Source: Armillaria gallica | Taxonomy: Eukaryota > Basidiomycota > Agaricomycetes > Agaricales > Physalacriaceae | Reading direction: 5' to 3' | Assembly (NCBI GenBank): GCA_037576215.1 | Contig: JBANDB010000003.1 | Coordinates: 4,526,001 to 4,590,000, forward strand | DNA length: 64,000 bases | In this document: positions 38,201 to 50,135 of the stretch, one piece after another | Numbering within the stretch: the stretch's first letter is position 1 | Layout: every line of letters starts with the position of its first letter | The notes under the pieces: model-generated | Told to the model about the DNA's origin: nothing | Database searches by the model: none | The model's input: only the letters and a program-made list of their open reading frames with translations | Translations under genes and position numbers: made by a program

Positions 38201-41200
38201 TCTCGGCCTAGACCTCGATTTCATTCTCCCCTTCGCAGGTATTCCGGAAAATGGCAGAGAAATCGACGGCATCGATGACAAGTCAGAATTGGCTCATCGC
38301 ATCATGTTAACGAATCTCCTTCGCATTATGGGCGCTGTCAAGAACAAGAAAGCCAGTCGTCGCTTCGTTACTCGTCCCACCCAAGTTATCCTCCCCCTCT
38401 CGCCCAACCATGGGCTCTTTGGTAATGATGGTCTCTACTCTGAGTCCAAGATTTCTTTGGAGACTTTGTTCCAACGTTGGGCGTCGGAAAGCTGGGGAGA
38501 ATATCTGTGCCTCGCCGGGGCTGTCATTGGGTAGGTTTCCACTATAAGGTCCTCCGACATTGCTAAAAAAATTATAGATGGACCCGGGGTACTGGCCTTA
38601 TGGGACCAACGAACATCGTTGCTCATGAATTGGAATCATATGGCGTCCGCACATTTTCGGCAAAGGAGATGGCGTTCAACATCCTCGGCCTTATGCACCC
38701 TCTATTGTTCAGCATTACCCAGGTCGAGCCGATTTGGGCCGACTTGAACGGTGGTATGGACCGTCTTCCCGATCTTGCGGAAATCACTGGACGAATTCGC
38801 GCCAACCTCAATAAGAAGAGTGATCTGCGTCGGGCGATTGCTCGTGACAATGCCGCCGATTATAAAGTCATCAATGGTGCAGAAGCAGAGCGTCTCATCC
38901 AAACTGTCGATGTACTTCCCCGAGCCAACTTCAGTTTCGACTTCCCCGCTCTCGAAGCAGTGGAGAGTCTCGGCGATGTTTCCAAACTTCGCGGCATGAT
39001 TGATCTCGACAAGGTCATTGTCATTACAGGTTCGGCTGAAATGGGTCCTTGGGGTAGTGCACGAACTCGCTGGGAGATGGAAGCCAGGGGCGAATTTACG
39101 ATTGAAGGAGCCATCGAGATGGCGTGGATGATGGGCTTTATCAAGCACTTCGATGGTCGCTTGAAGGACGGGACCCTCTATGTTGGCTGGGTTGATAGCA
39201 AATCCGGTGACCCAGTCGATGACAAAGACATCAAAGCTCGCTACGAGAAGGATGTTCTTGCTCATAGTGGTGTTCGTCTAATTGGTACGTGCAAATTTTC
39301 ACTCTTGCTTTATGCTATATCTGACTTCTTTGTAGAACCCGAACTCTTCCGTGGCTACGATCCGAAGAAGAAAGTGTTCAACCAAGAAGTCGAGCTCATT
39401 CATGACCTTGAAGCGCTCGAAGTAACAGAGGCCGAAGCCAAGAAGTTCAAGTTGCAGCACGGTGACAAGTGCGATATCTGGGCCGGCGAATCTGGACAAT
39501 GGTTCTTCAAACTCAAGAAGGGCGCCTGCGTCTTCGTTCCCAAGGCTTTCACCTTCAGCCGAACCGTCGCTGGTCAGGTTCCAACCGGTTGGTATGCTGG
39601 CCGTTTCGGCATCCCAGAAGATATCATTGCCCAGGTAGACCGCACCACGCTTTGGTCGTTGGTCTGTGCCGCCGAAGCGTTTAATATGTCTGGTATCATC
39701 GACCCATATGAGCTCTACAAACACATGCATCCCTCGGATGTCGGCACTTGCTTCGGTGCGGGTTTGGGTGGCCAAGATTCTATGTGCAAGATGTTCAAGG
39801 ATCGCAGGGACGAGAAGGAAGTCCAGAATGATATTCTTCAGGAAACGTATGTCTTTTCGTTTTTGAAGACCTTTCGTCGTCCTGACATATAGTTAGATTC
39901 ATCAACACCGCCGCCGGTTGGATCAATTTACTTCTTGTATCATCCAGCGGTCCGGTTAAGATTCCCGTCGGTGCTTGGTACGTATCAGATATATTTCCCT
40001 CCATCTCATACTAATTATTGTCCTCGTTCAGTGCCACTGCTCTCCAGTCTATGGAAATTGCTCGGGATACCATCTTGTCTGGAAAAGCCAAGATCATGAT
40101 TGCTGGTGGCTACGATGACATAAGTGAAGAAGGGTCATACGAGTTTGCGAATATGAAGGCGACAAGTAATGCTGATACCGAATTTGCCATGGGTCGTGAA
40201 CCTGCGGAAATGTCTCGCCCAGCTACAAGCACCCGTTCTGGTGTAAGTTTAAAAAAGATTCTGACACATTTTAATCGACTAATTGCTGCTATAGTTCATG
40301 GAGGCGCAAGGTACCGGTATACATATCGTCATGAGTGCCAAGACCGCTCTCGAATTAGGCTGTCCCATTCGCGGAATTGTCGCGTTTACCTCGACTTCGA
40401 CGTATGTCCCCACATCTTGAATCGAGGAGTTCGCGTCTAACGTTTAATCTAGTGACAAAGCCGGACGATCTGTTCCAGCTCCAGGGCGTGGCGTGCTTAC
40501 TATAGCGAAGGAAGTCTCATCGAAACATCCTCTACCTCTGCTTGATATCAACTATCGCCGTCGTCAACTTGCGTTCCGCCGCTCACAGATCTCCCAATGG
40601 CTTACCAACGAACAAGAGCAGCTGCGAGAAGAGGCCGAGTCGTCCAAGGCCCAAGGTCAACCTCTCGACGAAGAATACATTGCGACGCGTGTGTCGAACA
40701 TGGAGAAGGAAGCTTCTCGACAAGAATCTGATGCGCTTGGCATGTATGGTATGCTTGAAGGCAATGATCCAAGCATTGCACCCCTCCGTCGTGCATTGGC
40801 CGTCTGGGGCTTGACTGCCGATGATATTGGTGTTCTGTCTATTCATGGGACCAGTACTAAGGCGAACGTATGTTTTTTCACTTTCTATCCACACGAGTAT
40901 TTCTCATAGATTTCACAGGAAGAGAATGAGACTCATATTTGGAACACGGTATTACAGAACCTTGGTCGTACTGCAGGCAATGCTGTTCCCATCATGGCAC
41001 AAAAGAGTCTTCTTGGTCACGCAAAAGGTGGCGCCGCTGCTTGGCAAATGTCTGGTGTACTTGACACCATCAACACTGGCGTAGTCCCGGGTAACAGGAA
41101 TAGCGAGTACGTATGCAAGGTCCATCAAGTTAACGTGTTCTAATATTCTTCCATAGCAACATTGATTCCCACTTCATGCATCGTACTTTCCTCATGTTCC

Positions 41201-42143
41201 CATCGAAGTCTATTCAAACCGATGGGGTGCGCGCTGGAGTCATGGTATGGTCTTTTTTTCTTTTACCCACAAAACCGGCGCTAACCCAATATGCTAGTCC
41301 TCATTCGGTTTCGGTCAAGTTGGTGGAACAGCTCTTGTCATTCACCCTCGCTACCTCTTCGGAGCTCTAGACCCTGCATACTATGCGGCTTACAGAAAAC
41401 GCAACAGCGTCAGGCAACTCGAGACTTACAAAGTCATGAGTGAGATGATGATCAAAAACAATCTCGTCAAGATCAAGGAGAAGCCACCTTACACTCTTGA
41501 GCTCGAGGACAAAGTTCTCACCAATTCTTTGGCTCGATCGTCAGCAGATCCCCAGACTGGCTCGTACTCGTTCTCCGCGAAGCAACCCACACAGGCGCCT
41601 ATCGACGACTCCAACCTCAAGGCGGTCACTCAACTTTTGGAAGCAAAACCGGCCCAGGGCGACTTTGCTGGCGTCGGTGTTGATCAAGGTATTTATAAAG
41701 GTTCACGCCGATAGACCACTTGCTGATTGACTATCCTACAGAACTCATTTCATCTGTACCCTCGCACAACCCCACCTTCGTCTCCCGCAATTTCACCGAC
41801 GCTGAAATAGCTTATTGCAATGCTCAGCCGTCTCCGTCATCTTCTTTTGCTGCACGCTGGGTCGGCAAGGAGGCCGTGTTCAAGTCGTTGGGCGTGCAGT
41901 CAAAGGGTGCTGCTGCGGCAATGAAGGACATCGAGATCGTCAACGACAAGGCGACGGGTGCCCCGGTCGTCTCACTGTATGGTGATGCCAAGGCCCAGGC
42001 TGCCGCAAAAGGCGTCAAAAATGTTCTGATCTCGTTGAGCCATTCCGAGGTAAGTATCCCCCTCATATAACCGAGATGCACTTATTCACGGTGTTCCTTT
42101 CCAGACTGTCGCCATTGCCTTTGCTCAGGCTTTAAGGTCATAA
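29263..42143 (+). CDS. fas: type I fatty acid synthase, fused beta-alpha polypeptide
   Basis: Twenty-two exons join in one frame to 3923 residues, about the sum of the separate yeast Fas1 and Fas2 chains. Exon starts are 29263, 29398, 30795, 31149, 32606, 33564, 34451, 35380, 35531, 35783, 37474, 38578, 39336, 39897, 40032, 40295, 40453, 40919, 41157, 41298, 41742 and 42105. Domains in order: acetyltransferase (GHSQG, near 281), enoyl reductase ([12 protein letters not shown], near 593), dehydratase ([12 protein letters not shown], near 1570), malonyl/palmitoyl transferase ([10 protein letters not shown] near 1680; GHSLG near 1823), one acyl carrier ([14 protein letters not shown], near 2246), ketoreductase (TGVGKGSIG near 2720; YSESK near 2876), ketosynthase (Cys3342 in [24 protein letters not shown]) and C-terminal phosphopantetheinyl transferase. 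It makes C16/C18 acyl-CoA in the cytosol. The beta-to-alpha junction lies inside the exon from 35783 with no stop or start signal. Confidence 0.97.
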
Positions 42144-42783
42144 TTCAGGGGTTTTCGTAGAGTTTATCATTGTCACGCACGTATCGCTTATCGGCTTCTC
42201 TCTGTACCGCACATATAATCACATTCTTCACGCTTACAATCAATTTACTTACTCTGCATGTATACGAATCAGGAATAGACGTTTTTATCATCTCTATGTG
42301 TGTGACTGATATTTGAGCTGTTGAAGAAAAGACTGGTCCTCCAAATTTCGTGCAGACAATAGAATGTACAAGGAAAGCACAAGAGAAATTTGAATATGCC
42401 TACGTTGATGACGGCGGGGTGACAGGCGGAGGATAGGCGTTTGCGAATCAACCTTCAAGTGTGATGGCTCTATCCAAGCTCTATCAGGCTTTTGTTTTCC
42501 CCACAACCAGTGCACATTTATTTTGCTTCCGAAGTTTCAAGCAGAGTGCCTACCAAGGCGTCTAATAACCATGTTCATCGACATCCGCTACCGCAATGAC
42601 ATACAACACGTTTATACAACCGCCTCAAGATCCCAAAATGAATATGTATTTTTGGACACAACTTCGACCATCTCAGAAGACTTCGGACAAGGACCCAAAA
42701 AGGAACGCCGAAGACATATTTTTGTGAACGTGAACGTTTGCTTATGCCAGATAGCGCAACCTCCGCTTCATCCAGCTGCCGCA
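42144..42783. other. 3' region of synthase and 5' region of kinase-like gene
   Basis: The frame of the kinase-like gene is open upstream to 42523 with an earlier in-frame ATG at 42571, but that extension shows no domain character. Nothing else is recognisable. Confidence 0.4.
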
Positions 42784-44357
42784 ATGTTCAATCTTTTCCG
42801 GCGACCGACTCGTCCTATTGAACCTCACGAATACGAAAAAGTATACGGCAAAAAATATTTCCCATTTCGAGGACTCTCATTGGAGGAACAAATGGAGTTC
42901 TGGGAATCATGTCGGACGCTACTTCTCTCCCGTGGCTATCACCTCTACAAGCCTGCCTCTGGGCCCTGTCACGAATGGATGTCCATCCCCACACTGCCAA
43001 GCTTTAGTGGACCGGTCCAGTTTCCCTATGCTTACAGTGAAGCTAAGGCGCGCGCAGACTCGGCGAGAGATCCTTTCATGGGTGTTTGCAATAGGGTTCG
43101 TCCGATATTCATACGTTATGCGAGTTGTATCCTTACACGAGGTCTAGTCCATGGTATTCTATGCTCAGGACAGTGAAGGACGCCATGTTGTTCTGAAGCA
43201 CGTTTGCGGAAATTCTCAAGAATATCGAATCCTGCGATTTCTTCAATCACAAGGCGTCCAAGCTATGGAAGAAAATTGTATTATGCCGGTTCTAGAACTC
43301 ATCGAACACAAGGAAAACTGGCTCGTTGTCATGCCTCGGTACGTCGTTCCTTTCGGCCATCGTTTCTGGCGGTCTCCTATTCTATTTTAGGTGGGGCACT
43401 ATATCGTATCATCTACCTTTACATCGCACAGAGGATATCTTACAGTATATGTTTTGTTTGTTAAAGGTAAGAGTGATCCAACAGTTCATTTACATCACTA
43501 CTCAAAATTTGCAGGCGCTAACATTTCTTCACGCTAACTCCATCGTTCACCGGGTACTCACATATTATCATCTTGTCTGGTCGTATCATGCTTAAACACT
43601 TTGCTGCGTAGGATATCACACCAATCAATAATCTCACCAATCATATCGAGGCTCACCCGTCAAAATCGGCTATTACTATTGGAGACAGACAACGCCTCCG
43701 TGACCGTGGACTCATAAAGTACGCCATGTTCGACTTCGACCTGTCGATACGTATGCCGGAAAACGTCCGGCTACTTCCTGCTAGTTACACTTGGATCACC
43801 GTGGGTCCTTGGCCTCATGATACTGCGCAAGGGGAGTACATGTATGACCCTTTCGCGTACGACGTTGCACTGTTGGGTATTGTATTCTGCCAAGTGTTTC
43901 AGGTATGCCCTTTCGACGCATGCAGGCTTTATTTAACTGACGTGTTTTTGCCATAACTTAGCACCTAACTCAGTTCGTACCAATGCTTGCGCCACTGTTC
44001 GACAGTATGGTTACAGACGACCTCTCTCGCCGCTTCACGGCTGCTCAAGCACTTGCGTTTTTGAACGATAACTGGAAAGAGTTCATATCGACTAGCCAAT
44101 CAATTCCGTATGGCTTGGACGAGTATGGTGTCCATTTCTGGGACAAATACGATCGCTGGGCTGGTCTTCCGGATGATTTCGTGCAGAAATGGGGTTCTTT
44201 CCGTGAGCCTCTCCCCACTAGGATGTCCCGATTCCTTCGGTGGATGTGTGATGGCTATCGAAGGTACCTGATTGTGGCGTGGCTACGCAGGAGGATTGAT
44301 ATGATGCGGCAGAAAGACTCCAGGGAGATGTGGACTCGTCCTGCCATTCCTCTTTGA
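42784..44357 (+). CDS. protein-kinase-like protein with DFD instead of DFG
   Basis: Six exons (42784-43095, 43148-43338, 43391-43466, 43515-43553, 43612-43902, 43962-44357) encode 434 residues. Kinase landmarks appear in order: the beta-3 lysine in HVVLKHV, an alpha-C glutamate in SQEYRILRF, the catalytic loop HANSIVHRDITPINN (built across an intron), and MFDFDLSIRMP where DFG is expected. The usual glycine-rich loop is not obvious. A C-terminal basic segment ends in MTRPAIPL-like residues without a further domain. The type resembles kinase-like proteins expanded in mushroom genomes. Substrates are unknown and activity is uncertain because of the altered DFG. The start at 42784 is chosen because MFNLFRRPTRPIEPHEYEKV begins structured sequence; an in-frame ATG at 42571 would add 71 residues. 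Confidence 0.8.
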
Positions 44358-44543
44358 AACAACCCTGAAGGCAGTTTTTTGTGAACCCCCGGAAGGCCAG
44401 AATCAGCATAACATTATCCACTTGTAGGGTAGGCAAGTCGGATGCATAGGTAGCAGATTGCACTTCACATGACGGAGATTCTTTTTTATTTTTATTTTTA
44501 TTCAATAATACCTACTCTTGACTCCAAAGTCCTGACAACTTAC

Positions 44544-44905
44544 TTAAAATTGGAAGAAGAGAAGGAGGACTTCCGTTTCAACGATATCCGATCCGGATGC
44601 GACCTGAATGGTTTCAATCTCTAGTTCCCCTTGTGCTCGTGCGCCGTTCGCCTCATACGTTTGACCTCCCCATGTTAGCCCTGAATCGTCATCAGCATGA
44701 GTGAAATCGTTAATCAGAGAACGCTAGATCCTAAGAACGCACCCAACGACCAATCTTTTGACCCGCATAGTCGTCGGGAGTTGACCGTTCCCTGAAAAGT
44801 CGAGATGAATACTCAAAGGGGACGCCGTTTGCCCTTTCATATAGTTTGAGAATTAATGAGGACGGCACGGACGAGAACACCATGTTCGAGGATGAACCTG
44901 GTTAA
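44544..44905 (-). pseudogene. 3' remnant of a GH79-like glycosidase gene
   Basis: On the minus strand the sequence encodes FILEHGVLVRAVLINSQT, then in another frame YMKGQTASPLSIHLDFSGNG and MRVKRLVVG. A 62-bp intron (44681-44742) follows, then GLTWGGQTYEANGARAQGEL and a terminal VETEVLLLFFQF. The order and motifs match the C-terminal beta-sandwich of GH79 beta-glucuronidase-type proteins of basidiomycetes. The catalytic barrel is absent upstream, and a one-base deletion near 44855 breaks the frame between SQT and YMKG, so this is a dead fragment. Its intron still has correct splice ends, which suggests decay is recent. The family name rests on motif memory; another glycosidase with the same C-terminal fold is possible. 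Confidence 0.6.
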
Positions 44906-45077
44906 TTCGACAGGTTGGATCTGGTAGGGAGACGTTCAATTCACGGACAGACTGTCAGTAGTTTGTAGTTGTTTCAGGTAATAGAGTGTGTAAAAGGAAG
45001 GCTTCTTCGGCACGTGAAGAGAAATATAAGTATCAAGTACAGGTACAGTACAGCCTTTAATATAAGGGTCGCCGTCT

Positions 45078-47035
45078 CTACTTTAGAGCTTTCTTCATAT
45101 TCTGAAAGCGCCATCTCATCAGGAAAGCATTGCAAACAGTAAAGATATCTCTTACCTCCTCCATGACCTCAAGGTCGTTCGTTTCAATCCTCGTTATCTT
45201 CTTCCCAATGGCCTTCTCAATTGCCTCCATCTGGTTCCATGTCTTTTTATCGTGAACAAAGTTGATGGAGATACCCTTCCGTCCGAACCGACCAGTTCGA
45301 CCTAAGACAAGTCAGTGGCTCGGCATAAGAACTGAATTTTCAAACCCACCGATTCGATGAATATACGTCTCAATATCGGGACTCAAGTCACCCTGAGTCT
45401 TGTTCGACCCCCGATCGGTCATGAGAGGCAGGTCGTAGTTAACGACCATGTTCACCTGCAAGATATCGATACCTCTGGCAATGACGTTCGTCGTAATCAA
45501 GACCTACATCGACAACGTTCGAGGTTAGAGCAGGTTTTGAAAAGGAAAAGAGGACACGCTTTGTCTTTGCCATCACGGAACCCATCAATAATTGCATCAC
45601 GCTCCCCAGCATCCTTAGCACCATGTAGAGATGCGACCTTGTGTCCCTCTGCGGTCATCCGTTTCGATATCCGATCTGCCGTATGCCGATGCTGGAAAAG
45701 ATGTTAATGAGCAATCTGGCAGGCATCTTAAGCTACGCACTTGGCAAAAGATAATACTTTGGCCCACTGTCAATAAGGAGTACAGACTAACGAGAATATC
45801 GTATTTGTGCTCCTCGTCCCGACAATCCATGTAGAATTGCTTAATATTGTCTACATTGAGCTCTTCTTTTCGCAACTCAATCTTGTTGGCGTTGGGAGCG
45901 AACTTGGAGGCAAAGTTGCGGACGTGATCAGGGAATGTCGCTGAGAAAAGGATGATCTGGATTGGATTTGCTGGGCTCCGGGGAAGCATACTAGAGACAA
46001 TCTAAATATACTCGGACTGTGGGAAATGACAGAGGACGCACTTTTTCACCCGTAGTGTCTGATCTCCTAGACCATCCTGATCCAACATATTATCGGCCTC
46101 ATCCAACACAAAGACTTTGACGCCCGAGACATCGATAACCTTCCTCCGAATTAGTTCAATCATAGTCCCAGCGGTGCCAACGACGATATGTGCGGTAACA
46201 CGCGTTGCGCCCCTTGGTAGATGGTCTTTGATAGCGTATTCGGTCTGGATGGCGGTGAATTTGCCCATAGACAGAATGACAGACATGATTTGACGCGCTA
46301 GCTCGCGGGATGGCGCGAGACACAAGGCCTGGTGGGATCGTTGAGGAGAGTAAGAACAACAGAGAGATTAAGTATTACCTGTGTTTGGTTTTTGGAGAAG
46401 TCGACGCGTGAAAGCATGGTGAGGACGAAGGCTGCCGTTTTGCCTGTCCCAGACTGCGATTGGCCGATCATATTGGTCGGTCTGCAACTGTTGGCCCACG
46501 AAGACGATATTTGGAAAACGGGGCTCACGGATTAGATAGCAGGAGAGGTAGGGCGCGTTCTTGGATCTTTGAAGGTTTAGTGAATCCCATTTGGAAGAGA
46601 CCCTTGAGGAGATCCTGGTGGCTAGAGTGGATATAGGTAAGAGTACATGGGTTGTAGAATTATTCAAATCTCACTTACAGCCCGAGTTCTTCAAAGGTCT
46701 TTGCACTGTACAGTGGCGAATTTGGGTCTCCTTGCTGGTCTGCAAGAGTAACCTAGGCATAAGATGAAGGACGAATCGTACACAAATATGGTGAGGACGT
46801 ACGGTGACCTCAAATGTCGAGTTGATGAGGTCGCTGTTTACACCTGGTACTCAGATCAACATTCCCAAGAAAATCAGGTTTGACTCGACATTGATCACCT
46901 TGTGGCGAGGCGACCTCGTCTGCTGGTCCAGCCTCTGGTGCTGCATCCGGTGCTGCGAGGAAAGGTGAGCGAGGAATTAAGCAAATTTGATATTCGTATA
47001 CCTCCAGTAATAAATCCATCGGCGTCTTTTTGCAT
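45078..47035 (-). CDS. dbp5: DEAD-box RNA helicase Dbp5 (DDX19 type)
   Basis: Twelve exons (47002-47035, 46899-46952, 46803-46843, 46679-46752, 46529-46621, 46379-46481, 46042-46328, 45741-45990, 45560-45691, 45350-45503, 45156-45301, 45078-45101) give 463 residues, close to yeast Dbp5 (482). The helicase motifs are all present: [13 protein letters not shown] (motif I, Lys113), PSRELARQ (Ia), VLDEADNML (DEAD at 209-212), LFSATF (III), and [13 protein letters not shown] (VI). The Dbp5 branch is shown by [13 protein letters not shown] [17 protein letters not shown] and [20 protein letters not shown] near the end. Dbp5 removes export factors from mRNA at the cytoplasmic face of the nuclear pore, activated by Gle1 and InsP6. 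The intron at 45504-45559 appears to use a GC donor (aaa|gcgtgt), because only this cut keeps KDK-VLITT in frame. Confidence 0.95.
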
Positions 47036-48670
47036 CGTGAGTTGGTGGTGGTGGGTGGTGGTAAATAGTATCACGTGCGCAACCGGCAGCGCCGCAACGG
47101 ATCCCGGGTCCGACTCCCGAGTCATCACCCATGTGCTATATGTTTTCTTGACTCTTTGCTCTCACCAGTATGGCATTCGAGCAAAATCCTTGACACTTCC
47201 GAGGCCCCATCGCCCAGCTGTGGGGAACCAATTCAGATCCGATGCTCTCATGCCACAAGTTGCCGCCGCCTATTGAGTGCTTGTTGGACAATCCTCTGAT
47301 ACGTACCTGTAGGTCATCTAAGTGTCATGCTCCACTTAAAAATGTTTTCAATACTTGGCAGGAACGTATTGCATCATTTTCCCGACCCCACCTTGCTTGT
47401 ACAGAACTTACAGAACTGCACTGCCAAAACGTGCACCTATATGTTTCGATTCTTTCGAAGGCTTTCAGCAACTTTCGGTCTGATAAAGACCCAGAACCTG
47501 CTGCCTGCAATCATTCGGCGGGGTGATACATTAGTAGCTGATGAATGCTTTTCAGTTTTTGGAAGCAATACTTTGCGGTTGCCTCGGTAGATGGATGATA
47601 AACCGGTAAGGATTTTTGTGGGGATCGAGGATTGGAATGGCGCCGCCTCGTACCCTTTCCGCCACCTCCACATGATCACGGTAGCTTTCCTGTCATTATC
47701 GTCTGGGCCGTATCCGCTTTTCTTATCCACGGTGCGGCGGAACGTGATCGAGGGCCTCGACACCAGCCATGCACATTCGGCAGTCTATTTTCGCGTCTCA
47801 CTGTAACTGTATTCCATACGCGTTGACAGTGTGATCGAGACAACTTCATCTCGGTGTTTGGTGTCCTCCACTTGAAGGTGATTTCTCATTTCGAAAGCTA
47901 CCACAACTCTGGGGCTTTCCTTCCTTGGCTCGTTACGTCCATCGAGGAGGTACAGTTTCTGTGAGCCGTTATGGGTTAATACCCATTATTTTTGACTTGT
48001 GTCTAATAGTTTATCCCAGTGTCAGAGCACAGGAATACGAATTGATCTCTTTCCAGGTGGAGGACGAGGATTTTTACTTGTGCCTTATGGCTGAATCGGC
48101 AAAATCGGGCTACTCGGCACTTCGGAAGTTTCCGACCGCCGCCAGTGACTTTGAGTGTGATAGCCCGCTGAATCCGAGCTGCTGTCCGAAAAATATAGGG
48201 AAGAAAACGGCGAATTGCGATGAGTATACAATCACAGACGATCTTATTTAAGAAATTTCCAGCGCCTGACCTTAGACCGCAGCAGCAACATCCAGTTTAA
48301 CGGGTATCTATTCCACGATTGCGAGATTGCTACCGCTACCATTTACCGGACTTGTTCTTGTGGTCGTTGCATATACCGAATCGTGGTCCTCTCCTCCATG
48401 ACCATCGTCAAAGTCCATTTTCAGCCTCGGCCCTCGCCATTAACCAAGTGTAGTCGATGTTGTTATCCCCGGTGGCTTCCATACACGGTCATATTCTGAT
48501 CTCTAAGTCTACCAACTCTGTATCGAATTTCCCAGGGAGCTATAAAAACATGGTGGAAGTCGTGCAACTCTTAGTAATTTGACTCCATCGGCTAGTCTCT
48601 TATGTTCTTCTGAATTCGGGACGTACATCCGACATTGTTTCCCCACTTGACACACACTTCTTGAGTTCTA
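47036..48670. other. intergenic, with a possible small Cys-rich reading frame
   Basis: Most of this stretch has no recognisable content. On the plus strand 48025-48251 encodes YELISFQVEDEDFYLCLMAE, then a segment with FECDSPLNPSCCP and ANCDEYTI before a stop, a Cys pattern like that of small secreted fungal proteins. I find no ATG or signal peptide in frame and no convincing upstream exon, so I do not call a gene. Confidence 0.35.
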
Positions 48671-48680
48671 GTATATATAA
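48671..48680 (+). promoter_or_regulatory. TATA box of the xylanase gene
   Basis: The sequence gtatatataa lies 47 bp before the xylanase start codon. A second TATA-like ctataaaaa lies near 48539. Two ccccac motifs (near 48641 and 48708) fit the CreA/Mig1 carbon-repressor consensus in reverse, suggesting glucose repression; this is inference. Confidence 0.45.
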
Positions 48681-48726
48681 CCTTGCTGTGGCAAATGTGC
48701 AAACCCACCCCACTAACAACCAATCA

Positions 48727-50135
48727 ATGTGGAACCAGCTTGCTTTCTTAACCACCTTGGCCCTCGTGGCGTCTGTCCAAGCTCGACCGGGGGCGCACCC
48801 TCGTGAAGGTGAATCCAGTCTGGATTTTTCAAAGCGAGCTTGCTAACATGTCGAACAGCATCTGGTACAGCGCTTGTTAGCGCTTCGGCAGCGGTTGCTA
48901 CTTCGAAAACCCCCCTCAATTCCGCCGCTCTTGCAGCTGGGAAGCTCTACTTTGGCACTGCGACTGACAACCCAGAACTGACCGACGCCCCATATGTCGC
49001 GATTCTCAAACAGAAATCCATGTTCGGGCAGATTACTGCCGCTAATAGTATGAAATGGGCATGTTTAAAAGCTTTGTCGCTTCTGCTGTTTTTCATGTGT
49101 TGTTCTCAGGACGCGACCGAACCTTCAAGGGGGACTTTCACCTTTGCCCAGGGTGATGTTATCGCAAACCTTGCGGCATCCAACGGTCAGCTCCTCCGTG
49201 GACACAATTGTGTGTGGCACAATCAGCTCCCGAGTTGGGTCTCTTCGGGAGGGTTCAACAGCGCGACACTTTCGCAAATCGTTGCGACACACTGTGGTAC
49301 ATTAGTAGGACATTATGCTGGAAAAGTGTATGTTGTTTTTAATGTCTTTTTTGGTGGTTGGTAATGTTAAAGAACATTGTTCAGGTGTCAGTGTCCATGT
49401 TTTCGCTCTTCACAATAAAGCCAAGTCTCGATTATTAAAAGTGAAATTTAGATGCGTGGGATGTCATCAACGAGCCGTTCAACGACGACGGGACTTTCCG
49501 TTCCGACGTTTTCTTTAACACTCTGGGCCAATCTTACATCGGGATAGCACTGAAGGCTGCGCGTGCCGCAGACCCAAAGGCCAAACTTTACGTGCGTTCA
49601 AGTGGCCTTCCTCGTTCGTTAATCATTCAACTAATAAAACGACAGATCAACGACTTCAACATCGAGGGCACTGGTGCTAAATCTACTGCCATGGTCAACC
49701 TCGTCAAGTCCCTCAAGGCTCAAGGCATCCCTATTGACGGCATCGGCATCCAGGCGCATCTAATCGTCGGAGAAGTCCCCAGCACTCTGAAAGCAAATTT
49801 CGAGCAATTCACCGCCCTTGGCGTGGAAATCGCCGTCACCGAGTTGGATGTCCGGATGACGCTTCCAGAAACTCCCGCACTTCTTGCCCAACAAAAGGTC
49901 GACTTTCAGACAGTCATCTCAACGTGTAAGGCGGTGACGGGATGCATCGGTGTGACCATTTGGGATTTCACTGACAAGTTTTCATGGGTTCCTGGCGCCT
50001 TCCCTGGACAGGCAAGTCACGGTAGTCGTGTCTTCTAATTGGAATTCTTACATTCTCTAGGGAGGTGCAACACCGTGGGACGAAAACTTGGTCACAAAGC
50101 CGGCGTTTGACGGGATCGTGCAAGGATTTGCGTAG
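48727..50135 (+). CDS. secreted GH10 endo-beta-1,4-xylanase
   Basis: Exons 48727-48808, 48859-49058, 49110-49327, 49385-49386, 49452-49591, 49646-50011 and 50061-50135 encode 360 residues. A signal peptide (MWNQLAFLTTLALVASVQA) precedes a single GH10 barrel without a carbohydrate-binding module. Visible landmarks are YFGTATDNPEL, LRGHNCVWHNQLPSWV, the acid/base Glu175 in WDVINEPF, GIGIQAHLI, the nucleophile Glu280 in VTELDVRM, and GVTIWDFTDKFSW. The enzyme cleaves xylan outside the cell. Two introns have GC donors (tgg|gcatgt at 49059 and cag|gcaagt at 50012). The frame across 49328-49451 is only restored if this 124-bp region is two introns (57 and 65 bp) around a 2-nt exon; otherwise the gene is frameshifted. 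Confidence 0.88.

Noticed and set aside
47069..47145. GC-rich segment resembling a tRNA T-arm (gggtccgactccc)
   Set aside because: No matching acceptor stem, D-arm or anticodon arm could be laid out around it.
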